The notes under the pieces were generated by a model. It had not been told where the DNA came from, did no database searches, and saw only the letters and a program-made list of their open reading frames with translations. The position numbers were made by a program, and so were the translations under genes. Shown here in pieces: positions 30,649-41,907 of a DNA stretch of 64,000 nucleotides. Within the stretch, counting starts at the first letter, position 1. Each line of letters opens with the position of its first letter. The stretch spans positions 19,451,448-19,515,447 of the forward strand of contig OX352293.1 of NCBI GenBank assembly GCA_947086415.1, given 5' to 3'. This DNA is from Pammene aurita (Eukaryota; Arthropoda; Insecta; Lepidoptera; Tortricidae).

Positions 30649-31619
30649 CATATATATTTCATGACTGCTCGACGAATGAAATGATTTTGGCGTATATATA
30701 TATACCTATATATTTTCATTCAAGTGGAATAACAATTCCCTGTATTTGAAACTGATCTGAAGTTTTGAAGATGGGTTGGTAAAACTTCCTAGTGTTATCC
30801 AAGCCCTATTAATAAATTGGAAAACATGGGATACAAAATTAGTTTTAGGTAGGGATATTTCGCAAAATAACACATTGATTCGTCTTGTCATTGTCAAAAT
30901 TATGTGAAGAACGGTACTAGCTTATTCCATAAAATAAGTCACAACAGAATTCGATTTGGAAAATAAAATTGACGATTTGTCGTTGCAAACTAGAATGGAC
31001 AACAAGAGACAATTCTCACTTGGTAGAATGAATTGAAAGGATTGCAGTTAGCATATCAAAACGAAGGATTGAATAAGTAAGTAACTATTTCCTGGAAAAT
31101 ATCGCCAATTATTTTCAAAAAAACACTATCTATATAAGCAGCTAATGAAAATGCATAAATATTTTGGTTGATTATGTTCTAAAAAATGTCTTATTTTCTG
31201 TATAAGAAGATGTGAAGAGGGAAGTACCTATGTATCCTTGCACTAATAAAGTGCACTACCCTTTTAGTACCAACTAGAAATATTTTATGAATAAGTTTAG
31301 CCAAACTAAAGGCGTAGGTAGGTACCATAACCATATAAGTGATATAAGGTTCCTTTCCCCAAAATGTGTTTAAAATTTAAAAGTAGGTACATTTTGTATT
31401 ATGTACGAGTATGATCATGTCATATCCAGTATTTCGATGTCCAATTTTTTACTTTATTATTTGAGTAATATCACCCAAGTTTATAAAACTTATTAAACCT
31501 CAATCAAACTTTTTATCTTCCTAGCAAACGCAAAAGTCGTTATGACAGACCTTTATAGAAGTGCTATTAGTCTCAAAGGATATTACAACAAGGATATTGT
31601 AACTTATTAGTATTATGAG
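30649..31619. other. No recognisable gene
   Basis: AT-rich. ATTATGAG at 31612-31619 is the left target duplication of the next element. Confidence 0.5.
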
Positions 31620-32059
31620 TAGACCCCGGAATCTTGTGGCAATGACGTCCAATAGGGTGATTTGGGGAGTAAACGGGACGGTGCTATGAAACACGGTTAA
31701 AAACTCGGTTGTTAACCGAATACATTAAATTAGACATTTTTAACAATATTACTTAGTAAGTTGATCAATATTATCGTTTGCTATATTACTTGCAAACCAT
31801 GCATTTGTACGTTAAACTGGCATTGGTTTTGTCGGCCACTCGCTCCTTGTTCGTCACAAATGTCACCAAGCCAGTTTACAATTGTATGGTTTGCACTAAA
31901 AAATAATATTGATCAACTTACTAGATAATTTTGTTGAAAATATCTAATTAAAATGTATTCGGTTAACAACCGAGTTTTTAACCGTGTTTCATAGCACCGT
32001 CCCGTTTACTCCCCAAATCACCCTATTGTGACGTCATTGCCACAAGAGTCCGGGGTCTA
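31620..32059. mobile_element. Long-hairpin MITE, 440 bp, with 8-bp target duplication
   Basis: Ends TAGACCCCGG and CCGGGGTCTA are inverted. The arms match over more than 100 bp (including GGGTGATTTGGGGAGTAAAC and GGTTAAAAACTCGGTTG), then continue more loosely through AGTAAGTTGATCAATATTA and GCAAACCAT...AAACTGGC to a loop at about 31835-31855. ATTATGAG flanks both ends (31612-31619 and 32060-32067). An 8-bp duplication suits hAT- or P-like elements. There is no coding capacity. Transcription would give a ~200-bp hairpin RNA. Confidence 0.88.
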
Positions 32060-32082
32060 ATTATGAGTAAACATCAATACTC

Positions 32083-32264
32083 GAGTGGAGACCGCGTCTC
32101 GGCAAACGTAGTGTAAGACGCCCTCCGGCCAGGTGGGATGACGGTCTGCGAAAGACTGCAGGCAGATGCTGGATGCGGCAAGTTGAAGACAGGGCGCTAT
32201 GGCGCTCATTAGGGGAGGCGTATGTCCAGCAGTGGACTAGTATAGGCTGATGATGATGATGATG
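32083..32264 (+). mobile_element. RTE-like LINE tail insertion with (GAT)n end and 10-bp target duplication
   Basis: 182 bp flanked by ATCAATACTC on both sides (32073-32082 and 32265-32274). It encodes the last ~50 residues of a LINE ORF2 (RRPPARWDDGLRKTAGRCW ... WRSLGEAYVQQWTSIG, stop) followed by GATGATGATGAT. The frame is still open to its natural stop. An extreme 5' truncation of a common lepidopteran family. Confidence 0.9.
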
Positions 32265-32274
32265 ATCAATACTC

Positions 32275-33013
32275 ACATGACCGATTGACCGTAAGTTGCG
32301 GCACTTGCTGCCTCACAAATGCGTAATATACGCAGCCAGGGAAAATAACGTTGAAATCGTATGTACATAGATTGTAATGGATGTGTGGAAATTAAAACAT
32401 ATTTCACTTTTTTATAAATAGGGAACCACGGCTATTGAGACACATGTCGCCTAGTATATCCAAAAATCCAGCAACCAACGTATCAGGACATTGTTTTCTA
32501 GCTCGTCAAGGGTAAAGTCATAATTTTTTGAGTAAAATGCAAATCCTAAAACTTGTCTGATCCCTTAGCACTGTCAGTCTGTAAGGTACTTTAAATAACA
32601 ATAATAAATCTTAACCGTTTTGAGGAAAGAGAAGAGTCCCTTATCATATATTATCCTTATATATAAACGGATCACCAGCATTTTTGTTACACCTTGTATA
32701 TACAGTATATGTCAGTCTCATAAATATTTACTCTAAGACTTTTTTATGAAATGAAATCAATATCGACTTTTTGTACCAAAATTAAAAAAACTCGTGTTGT
32801 CTGTAATTACTGCCCACATGCGGGACTCGCCGAGTGCCGAGCCGAATGTCTCTTTTTTATTCTATAGAATCCATAGTAGAGTAGGATATAAGACAGATAT
32901 TTGGACAAATGCCCAAATGTGTGTACGCGGCTGTGGTGCTCGGCAAAAAACAAACTTTATGTTTTCATTATTTTTTAATTGCCAACGAAGGAAGATACGG
33001 GATCTGCGCATAC
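32275..33013. other. No recognisable gene
   Basis: AT-rich spacer with no repeat partner noticed. Confidence 0.45.
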
Positions 33014-33163
33014 CTTGATGTCTAACGTCTGCACTAAAAAAAATGTGAGAGCGAGGCTCTGGGCGTGCTTGGCTGACTGCTGGACGGCGGTGCCGACGCG
33101 CGCGACCTGAGTGTTTTCGTCGGCGATGACGCTGGCGGTGGTGGTGATGAGACGGTTGGCTCC
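33014..33163 (-). CDS. Candidate host exon (unknown protein)
   Basis: An open minus-strand segment of 50 codons reads ANRLITTTASVIADENTQ, then VARVGTAVQQSAKHAQSLAL. Third codon positions are overwhelmingly C or G (ACC ACC ACC GCC AGC GTC ATC GCC GAC...), in contrast to the AT-rich flanks. It ends at AAG followed by GTATGC (33013-33008), a plausible splice donor. Upstream, an AG just after a stop (about 33164) could be the acceptor, though its pyrimidine tract is weak. I do not recognise the protein. It could be an amphipathic helical segment. Chance cannot be excluded over 50 codons. Confidence 0.4.
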
Positions 33164-33960
33164 TCATGTTACAATTTAAAGTTGGATTGGTTGGGGGCTG
33201 TAGTATTTAATCGGCCAGCTTTTTAAAGTTAAATATGCAACTAGCAGAGTTTATTTCCAAATAAATACGATCCTGGATTACACAGTGTTTCGGTACTATA
33301 AGAATTTGGGACCTGTTATTATTCTGCAGAGCATCCATAAAATATAGCCCAACTGATTTTGCTTTGCTGATATCTACTATATCTGATGTTAGCATTTTCT
33401 AATAGTAAAGAGAAAACACTGCAGCCACGCAGTTTTTGTGGTAGTTAATGTTTTTCTACCCACTGATCTTGATCAGTTGAAATCCTGTTTTGCTGTTTGT
33501 AGGTATGTACTACAGACAAAGTTGCATAGCCTGTGATATAAATATACACAGTTGTCACTAAGTGAAATGTAAATTCCTTTGAAAAATTATATATATCATT
33601 AACACGAAATGTATTGTTTTTTTTTTTTTGTTTTTGTTATTTATTTCCTAAGTATCAAGGATCTTAAGTCCATTAAACATATTGGCGTTTTCGTTTTTCG
33701 CAATTCGCCATATTCCGTCGCCTCCGAAACAAATCGATAGGTACGTCTGAAGTCTTCGGCGTTGGCAAGGGTCCTTAGGTATGCCGGTTCCGCAGGCTGC
33801 AAAACTGACGAGGGTCCAGGTTCCGATTCCGAATGCCACGCTGCGAGTTACGGGACACCTCCTGAGGCCTAGGTCCATACACCCAATTGTTTGTCTATTT
33901 CTGCGGCTTGCAGATTTTGTGGAGGCGGCGGTAGTTTATATTTAACAAGGAAAAAATAAT
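33164..33960. other. No recognisable gene
   Basis: Spacer with a poly-T tract near 33617-33630. A 76-codon frame (33648-33878, -) has no domain. Confidence 0.45.
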
Positions 33961-34383
33961 GGTTAACATCTCGTATTAACTCTGTGAAATTGCTACTGAT
34001 TATTATCTCGTAATAACTCGGAGCTATAATGTTCACTGCCTAACATCTCGTGCTAGATCGGGGAATAAGTATGTGACTTATTATGCGAAGTGCATATCAC
34101 TTTAAAAGAATATCACAAACACAGGCATTAGGTGGGCTTCAAATAGATCGCTGCTTTTCCTCCAAAGAAATTCCCCACAAAAATGACGTGTTAATCACGT
34201 AAATTTTTTTATTTTTTATTTTTAGGGTAGTTTCCCTGATCGCAGTACTGTTGCATTGTTTTTGCTTACAAATAAAATTTGTACTTTCCACTACAAATGC
34301 AGTAAAGAAAAAATAGCTACGGGTTAATATCTCGTATTAACTCTGAGCAAAATTGGCTATTGGCCAATATCTCGTATTGGCTC
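33961..34383. repeat. Five short degenerate palindromic units
   Basis: The word ATCTCGT, flanked by mirrored TTAAT/ATTAA-like bases, recurs at 33962-33983, 33998-34020, 34039-34062, 34322-34343 and 34361-34383. Examples are TTAACATCTCGTATTAACTC, TTAATATCTCGTATTAACTC and CCAATATCTCGTATTGGCTC. In the last unit the arms changed together (CCAAT/ATTGG). Two clusters of ~38-bp period are separated by ~260 bp. Confidence 0.7.
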
Positions 34384-34504
34384 GAAGCAATCATATCATC
34401 ACTCTTCCGATCCTGATTTTTTCCTTAGTCATAACATTTGAACTAAAATTTAATTTATTGGTTAGAGCTTTAACCAGGTGCGATCGCCGCGCGCGCACGG
34501 ACAA

Positions 34505-34660
34505 GAATGAGGTGACCAGCGACCGGTGTCGTAGAAGAAGACAGATATCTTTTTTCTCTTTCTACGATACCGACGAACTGGGTGCGAATACGTCGTAACG
34601 TTGCAAGGCAACTACCTTCGTTTATAAATATAAATCTTGAGGCGAAGACATGACAATTAA
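34505..34660 (-). repeat. MITE family D, partial copy 2
   Basis: Inverted relative to 24577-24735 and closely matching it, including the GTCGTAGAAGA / TCTTTCTACGA hairpin and GATTTATATTTATAAACGAAGG. The long terminal repeats of copy 1 are absent, so this is a fragment or the interior of a different family member. Confidence 0.7.
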
Positions 34661-35316
34661 AGATATCTGTAAAAACGTGTACAAGTAAGTGTTTTATAGC
34701 CAATTGAATGAAAAAACACATCAAAAATAACAAAAGTCTAAAATTTTCAAGTTCAAGGATGAACATGAAGCTAGCCAGTGCAAGGTAAACATGCTCGTAT
34801 CGTGACAGCCAACCGTCTCAGCGCCGCGCCGTTGTGAGTGTTGGGAAGATGTGCCACTCATTCTCTCAGTTACTCGACAAACATCGTTATTAAGTTACGA
34901 TTTTTAAAAATATACTTTTTACATAGGTACACTAAATTATAGGTATTATTTGATTAGTGTTAAAATGCTGTTGTCGGAAATTCTAATAACGAAAGTTTAA
35001 GAAACTAGTTATTGCTATAATTACGAGTATCCTTACTATTTCTAGGATGCAATAATGTTCTGCTACTTTTCGTTTACAAATGGAAGCTATACCGGTACCT
35101 ACTTATGCACCGCCTTCTTTATTTACGAAATATTAATTTCAGAAGTGTTTTCCATAAATCAGCAAAAAAGTAGTAACAACTTCATTTTAGCGTAATTTAC
35201 TTTTAACATAAATGATTCTCCTCTCATCAGCATTACGAAATAAAAGTTTATCTAAAACAAGCCAAGCTGTGAAGTAACAAACACTAGAGCGGCGGCGGTA
35301 CGGCGCGCAGCCGAAA
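34661..35316. other. No recognisable gene
   Basis: A short GC-richer patch (34798-34860) with a TCTCAGTTACTCG initiator-like word. Otherwise AT-rich. Confidence 0.4.
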
Positions 35317-35673
35317 ATGGTGAATAATGCAAAGGCTTACGAAACAGATCATATTTTTTCCGAGAAAATGTGGAATCGCGAAGTGGCAAAACAGAATTTA
35401 ATATTCGTAAAAGGGTTGACGTCAGGATTGGCCCAGGCAGCGCGGCAGTTGACGCGTGCCGGCTCTAGGAGTTTTTTTGGCAACTTTCCAAAATCAATAT
35501 CTTCGGATACACTGGCCATCGCGCATTGTGCACTAATCTGCCCGAAAAAGCAACGTACAGCTCTCATGTCCAACTATGCCCATTTTTTGTACATGACTCC
35601 CAGTCTGAGCCAACTGAATATTGTGTTTCAGTTTTTGTTCAGGCTAGGGCACATTCATAATTTCTCAACCTGA
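35317..35673 (+). CDS. Hypothetical 118-residue frame
   Basis: Starts MVNNAKAYETDHIF just after a GC-rich leader (GCGGCGGCGGTACGGCG) and ends FSTGLGH-like hydrophobic sequence. I recognise no domain, and codon use is not clearly biased. It could be a 5' exon of a host gene or a chance frame. Confidence 0.15.
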   Translation: MVNNAKAYETDHIFSEKMWNREVAKQNLIFVKGLTSGLAQAARQLTRAGSRSFFGNFPKSISSDTLAIAHCALICPKKQRTALMSNYAHFLYMTPSLSQLNIVFQFLFRLGHIHNFST

Positions 35674-36589
35674 TTCTGATTAGTAGCATTTTGGTTTACA
35701 TTTTGGCTCGAGTTTCCCTCGACCTAATAAACGCAGTATCTGTTACCCAAACGAGATAAAATTGCTTCCCTTAACAGTGTTGTATATGTAATTAAATCCC
35801 AGCGCGCAAATAAACAACGTCTTTAATTTACCAAAATTATATCTTTATGGGCCAAATATATATTTCCAGGGTACACAATTAAAGGATTGTTTAATATAAA
35901 CGTTGAATTCTCCAAGGCATTTGCTATCCTTGTATGATTAATTAAAATTTAGATTAAAATAGTGAACAGGAAATACAAGTTTCGTACAGCTTCAGAAGTT
36001 AGTATAAAAATTAATTTTGCCTAGATACTGTTGGTTACGTTTGAATACTTCGTAATATACCTACTGTTAAAATGGTTTTCTTATTTCACATATCATAAGA
36101 GGTTTTACGACAAATATCATTATCGCAACGCCAAAATATCACGTTGAAATGAGAATGCTCCAAGACACGTGAATGAATAATACATGAAAAATATAAATCT
36201 CTTCTCAGGCGCTTCTTTTAACCAGTAAAATTTACAGCAAGCAAATAGTATATACTTTACTTTTCATCAAATACATTGTTTGCTGCTTTTAAAAACTTTG
36301 CGCACCATCTAGCACTTGCTAACAAACGACATAACCTAAACCTATATGCGGGTACAAGAGTTCTAGACCTTCAGACAAGCTAAGTATTGAAATGAAAATA
36401 AGGATTTAACAAATCACTAACAGGTTTGAAATAATGGGTGAGTGTTATGAGGTTTGAAAAGCACATCCCACGACCAGACCCACGGCCACGACGTCTTTAT
36501 CGTGGCGTTCATATTGATATTCAATTAAAAAGTTTTGTGATGTCTAAGTGGAATAATCGCTTTGAATCAAATTAACAGAGTGTGGAAGT
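35674..36589. other. No recognisable gene
   Basis: AT-rich spacer with no clear repeat. Confidence 0.45.
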
Positions 36590-36701
36590 GGCATGACGAC
36601 GCGGCGCATCGCGGCGCGGCGGAGAGGGCGCAGTCGGGTGCGAAGCGATGTGCCGTGCTCGAGAGCTCGCTTCATTTAAAGGCACTTGTCTGTAATTGCA
36701 G
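36590..36701. other. CpG-rich island
   Basis: GACGCGGCGCATCGCGGCG and following GC-rich sequence stand out from the AT-rich flanks and lead into the candidate exon at 36702. Possible regulatory or exonic DNA. Confidence 0.3.
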
Positions 36702-36775
36702 CGCCCGTCTACGTCTACCTCCAAGACCTGTCGCCTGAGCGGCGGCGGGCGTTACCAAACAAAAAGAAGTTTTAA
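36702..36775 (+). CDS. Candidate terminal exon (24 codons)
   Basis: After an acceptor-like TGTCTGTAATTGCAG, a frame entered two bases into a codon reads PVYVYLQDLSPERRRALP, then NKKKF and stop. Third positions are mostly C or G (GTC TAC GTC TAC CTC...GAC CTG TCG). It is very short and unrecognised. It may just reflect the local CpG-rich composition. Confidence 0.2.
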
Positions 36776-37234
36776 TGCCCTTTGTCGGGCCTCTACGGGC
36801 TTTCGTTTTACTAACTCACTTGCCGTTCGCCGCTAACATCATACTCGCCCTCCTATTTATGCGTTGAGAGAGAGGAATTTGCCCGTAAAAATAATATTAT
36901 ACTTCAGGCAGGTGAAGATTTATTCTTATGAGCTAATAGAAATTACAATATTCGAATTCCAGTTTCTTGTGTGTTCGTCAGGAAAACAATTGTGTTTTAA
37001 GGGTTTCATTAAAAATGTCTCAAGAACCCGTTCAATTTTTTTGAGCGGTTTATAGAGCTTTGCTATATTGCGTCATGCGCACTCAAATGGTTAGTTGCGG
37101 TAATTTTTTTTTTTTAATAAATACACTTTAAATAAATAAAAAATATATACGTCCAGGTTACCTTATATTATTTCAGGTATACTGATAGTTTCAACTCTTG
37201 CTTGCTCGTATTTAGGTATTTTATGAAATAATAA
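36776..37234. other. Spacer
   Basis: No gene. GAAATAATAA at 37225-37234 is the left target duplication of the next element. Confidence 0.5.
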
Positions 37235-37383
37235 CGCAGTGTGGGAAGGCCCCGGACTAGGTGGACCGACGATCTGGTTAGAATCGCGGGAAAAAGCTGG
37301 TTAAGGGCGGCGAATAACCGTTCGTTGTGGGGGAGGCTTTTGTACAGCAGTGGACGTCTTTCGGCTGAAATGATGATGATGAC
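37235..37383 (+). mobile_element. RTE-like LINE tail insertion, 10-bp target duplication
   Basis: 149 bp between two GAAATAATAA copies (37225-37234 and 37384-37393). It encodes the ORF2 C-terminus (GRPRTRWTDDLVRIAGKSW ... RAANNRSLWGRL), then shifts frame before the usual stop, and ends in GATGATGATGAC. Same group as the insertion at 32083-32264. Confidence 0.9.
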
Positions 37384-37393
37384 GAAATAATAA

Positions 37394-38624
37394 TATATTA
37401 ATGAAACCGTTATGAAATATTCAGCTACCTCGACATTGCCTAAAAATGTTCATACCTATCTGTTTTTAAGACATTCTGAATTCAGCAATATAATTTTGCA
37501 AAAAATCTTGGATAACGGTTGCAGTTCGGTCGGAAACGCAATAAATAGCTCGGGCGGCGGCGCTTGACCCACTTCCTGTTACATGCCGAAACGCCCGCGA
37601 TTTAATCGTGCCCTGCCCCACTCCCTTCTTCCGCCTAGACCCCACACGCTTCGCTACTTTGCCGCATAATTATTAAATCCATTCCGAGTTCACCAAAAAA
37701 GGGGCACTCCCGGCTGTGGATACTTTTTACCTTTCTGCCCGATTTCTACTTAAGTGAATACTGCTTTCTTATTGAGCTACACTTTACGCATGTAGTAGCA
37801 GGTATTTATATAAAGAGGAGTGGCTTCCGAAGGAATGGACACACGACTTTCAAACTGCAGCGTGAAGGTCGTGGATATGGATATTGGATAATCGCCTACA
37901 CTTAGTTTTCCAGGCAAAGGAAACATCGTGTGCAGACTAACTTGCATTAGACTAGAACCGTAACTTAGCATGGGGAATACTAGAATAGTCATTTAAGTGA
38001 GGAGGCCTAACTGTGCCTAATAGTAGCAGCTTGAGATGATGACGCAGTGTTAGATGCAGAATACCTTTGTATTAAACCCCGAGCCTGGTGCACATTTCGT
38101 TGATCTTCGCGTCCAAGGCGATAACTTGTGAGGTGGTTAAGAGCGATGGATAATGAATGAAGTTTCGTGAAGGTCAGCTGCCGCTCCGTTGGTGAGTTTA
38201 GGAACGGCAGCCATTTAGTTACTAAAAAAAAGTCACTAAAACTAAAATTTGTCAGATGATATAAAACTGCTCTTATAAACATGAGAAATCGCCTGCCGGC
38301 TGCATCGAGATGGGAAGACCGTCAGCTTGTCACGTGAACGTGCGCTCTCTCAGGGCCTCACACGTTCTTTCCACTATGCCCTCTACTAAGTTGTGTTCTC
38401 CTAGTTCTGTTTGTGAGGGGTACGATTCACAGAAGCCGAAAGAGACAACAAATCATTAACAAGGAAAAGATAAATAATGCTGACTTGAGGGACAAAATAA
38501 TGTCCTACTGAGTATGTAAATTTAGGGGTATATTTTATTATTTGTCTACGACAGATTGTTCTTTAGTGATATTTATTTAAAACATAATGCAAGAACATTA
38601 TAATAAAAAAAATGGGACTATCTA
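37394..38624. other. No recognisable gene
   Basis: Two minus-strand frames (37777-37992 and 38007-38282) have no domain. Nothing repeated that I recognise. Confidence 0.4.
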
Positions 38625-38815
38625 CATCTACACAAACCGTCTTGAGCTTGAAGAAGACTTGTGTCTTGGGTACTAGACTACAATATACGTGTAAATAATA
38701 GATGTTTATAGATAAATACTATTAAATACATAGAAAACATCTATAACTCAGGTACAATATATGTGATAAACACACAAATATGTGCCCGTACCAGCATTTG
38801 AAGGCAGCACCAGAG
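38625..38815 (-). mobile_element. tRNA-derived SINE relic (lacks intact head)
   Basis: Matches the body of the SINE at 52225-52470: ACACAAACCG, GGTACTAGAC, ATAGAAAACATCTATAACTC, AGGTACAATATATGTGATAA and ACACACAAATA. The tRNA-like head is decayed here. Confidence 0.7.
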
Positions 38816-39330
38816 GCACCTTACATGATATATGCTGAATTTTTTTTCTTCTTATGCCATTGTGTTTTTGTATGCATAATTCTCCTTTAACATATTTTGA
38901 GCATCGGTGTGAGCGTGCCCTTATAATATAAAATGTATAACAATGTGATTGATTTCGAATTTCAACCCGCTGACAACCTTAGTGGGGATAAAATAGTGCA
39001 AGCTAAGTTTTTTCCCTTCAACGCGCGGAATCCTGAAAAAATAATATGTTCACGAAACATCTGTATTTTCCATGCTGTAACAGTGCGTTCGGTCGAATTC
39101 ACATGGCGCTCGCGGGCCGGCCTCGGCGCGGGCGTCGCCTCGCATCTGATAGCACGACAACGGAAATTGCGCGGCGTCGCGTGCGCGGAGCGCGTGTACG
39201 TGACGTGCACTCTATTCGTTCGCTATTTTATTTCGCTCCGCTTCTCGCTGCATCGCCGAAATCTTTCACACCGCAATTTACTTCTTCCCGTTTGAATTTA
39301 CTTTGGTTTTCTATTTCGGAGTAAACATTT
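38816..39330 (+). other. CpG-rich segment with overlapping short frames
   Basis: Bases 39090-39300 are strongly GC/CpG-rich. A 120-codon frame (38933-39295, +) ends VSHRNLLLPV-like, and other frames overlap it on both strands, as expected in GC-rich DNA. The ACAGTGCGTTCGGTCG word near 39080-39095 resembles an insect initiator. Possible promoter or first exon of a host gene; not demonstrated. Confidence 0.25.
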
Positions 39331-40518
39331 AGTTTTACTTTAGATTTACTTCCAACGCGCAACATCTTGAATTTTTTGTAAAACAACAAGGATTGGAGAA
39401 AACAAAAATGTGAATTTAAATAGAAGCGATAAGATGTCAATAAACAAATATTTGAAATGAGAATAATCATACACGGATCGGCGGACTCACAATTATGCCA
39501 AAGCCGCAGCTACACATGCTTATAAGAAAAGAGCATCTTTGTATGTATACAAAATACATGCATGACTTAGGAACAAAAAAAATGGGACTGATTAAATAGC
39601 CCCGTGCACATTTTACTTTACGGCTTGGGATAACCACGGTTAGCAAGTTTGCCTCAATTTCGTTTTGCTGCTATGTGTATGTATATAAGTACGACTCGAC
39701 GTTGTAACATAACAAAGCAGACGCGTGTGCGCTCAGAAATATTTTTGTGAAAGTTTCATGAATATATTAGCCATAAATGTGACTAAAGGAATCTATTCCC
39801 TGTTACGAACCGCCTCTGCGCCTCCCGAGCCCGAGCATGAATAGCTTAGCTACACAACTGCGTCTATTATGTTCAAAATGAAAACCAGCAAATGACAAAA
39901 AAGTTTGTACGTTGACGGTTACATCTTATTACAGTATCGTGTTATTAAATTAATATTTTAGCGTTTCTAAATTCATATTTAGGTTTAACAGTTTAATGAT
40001 TTAATACATTTAACGCTCATAATCTTCATTAACTGCAAGCAGACTTTTGGCGGGAAAACGCTGCTACGCCCTACGGCGTAGCGGTTGGGAGCGGCATTTG
40101 TAACTATAGAAGCAAAAAAAATAAAGATCCGTCGAATTGATAACCTTGGATAAAATCGGCTATTTGTTATTGATGTGTTATTTTATTGTAACTTCAATAT
40201 GAGTAAAATAATTTATCTAATGAAGAAGTGGATCAATTACCTCTGGATCGAAATTGAGTAGGTTTATGCATGTCTCTCAGAGGTCAATCACGTATTTCTT
40301 TCGCTAGTAAAGGAGAATCCTGTAGAACAAGCAGGTTTAATCTCAATTATTTTATCCGTCACAAATTCCGTTTGATTAGATTTTATTCGAAGTCCATTCC
40401 GATCCCAAATTCCAACTGCCGCCTGTACAAATCGAATCTATACAGAATTAAGAGCTAGGGGAACTCCGGGCAATACGGGAATCTGCGCATAAGGAAATGT
40501 TGTGATAACGTGAATATA
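39331..40518. other. No recognisable gene
   Basis: AT-rich spacer, ending in the TA (40517-40518) target site of the mariner relic. Confidence 0.45.
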
Positions 40519-41815
40519 CACCCTGTCCAATAAGTTCGAATACACATATTTTTGCGTTGACCCGGAAGGCATGCAGGCCATCCATTTATTATATTAATCT
40601 AAAGAATAAGTTAACTTGAACATAATGTAATAGTAAAAAACGCCAAGGACTTGAAATTTGTCTTCACTCTTCAATGAAGTACTTTCGATTAACAATTTAG
40701 TACAAAATTTCGTAATGGCGACTGCAAAGGTGTTTTTTCAAGGCGGTAAAACTTTTTGGAATCACACGCAATCTCGTTTACACAACAATGAGAAGGTCTT
40801 AAAATAGCTCCTCTTTAGAAGACAGGAAAAAATCTGGTCAGCTACGCAGCTAGAACCATTAAAATACTAAATATCGTGAGAGTGCGAGTTTAGAGGACAA
40901 AAGCCACTTTATCCAAAAATCAACTGCCGATCTGAAAATTTTGAGGAGATCCTTACGTGGTATTTTGGAGGTGGATCCTGGATATCATAGCTACAATAAA
41001 CGTGAAGTTCATCGTTTTTCCGTAGCAATCGAGAAAATTAGAGTACATAATCCAACTCAATACATTCCTGGCACGCAGGAAGGAGTTGATATTCTGACGA
41101 GAAACTCATTGAATTAAAATAGCCTTACAATGCTCAAAACGATCGTTTGTGAGCAGCAAGTATAAAAAACAGCCTAAACCATGAGGTTAATGTTCCCAGA
41201 CTCCAGAGGGAACTATGGGTGGTAGTGTGGGGTTCAGTTAAATATGTGGGGCCATTCGTTATATTTACCGATAAAGTCGCACATTAATAATGAAAATTAT
41301 AAATCAGAGGTTTTCGTCGAAAAACGCTCCTGAAAATTTGAAAACTGTGTTTAGGAATAAAAATAAAATTATTATCTCACAAAATTGTGCTCAAAACAGT
41401 GCAAACGTTGTTCAAGCTTTGAGAAAAGCTAATTTCGATGATTATATTGCCGAAAGTAAACGGCCACTCCATTCTCCAGATTTGCGTTTATTACATTGAT
41501 TTGGTATGTTTTTACATGCCTTGTAGGCACTTGTAGGTTACATTATTATAAAATAGCAAAATATGGACAGTGAAAAAAAAGATATCGAGCATATTTGGGA
41601 CGAAATAACCTTGAAAGCGGTGCGTGCCGCGTGAGATTGAGTTGAAAAATGTATTCAGCTAGTAAAATAGGTAAGAGGTGGAGTTAGTCCAAAATATTTG
41701 CAGTATATTTTGTATATTAGTATAGCTTTAATAAAATACAGATTTCACTACAATAACTATTCGTACAAAAAGTTATAAGACCTCCAAAGTGTATTCGAAC
41801 TTTTTGGACACGGTG
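40519..41815 (+). mobile_element. Decayed Tc1/mariner transposon with TIRs
   Basis: CACCCTGTCCAATAAGTTCG at the left end matches the inverse of the right end (CGAACTTTTTGGACACGGTG) with two mismatches, and both ends abut TA. About 1.3 kb, the normal size for a mariner element. Confidence 0.88.
40720..41690 (+). pseudogene. Tc1/mariner transposase relic
   Basis: Recognisable pieces in several frames: an N-terminal part with helix-turn-helix-like RRSLRGILEVDPGYHSYNKR (about 40950-41000); a catalytic-region piece SQNCAQNSANVVQALRKANF, then RPLHSPDLRLLH (41390-41499), corresponding to the family's QDNAP...HSPDLNPIEH; and a last piece IEHIWDEI (about 41590-41610). Many stops and frame changes intervene, and the second catalytic Asp position reads Asn. 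It is non-functional. Confidence 0.8.
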
Positions 41816-41907
41816 TAAACATAAATGTACCATGTCGGATTAATGACTTTGTATTGTAATACATATTATAATGGACGTCTAAATAGCAATAATAATAAAA
41901 AAAAAAC

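Noticed and set aside
34763..34800. AAG|GTAAAC donor after ATGAAGCTAGCC
   Set aside because: Very short open stretch without codon bias; not supported.
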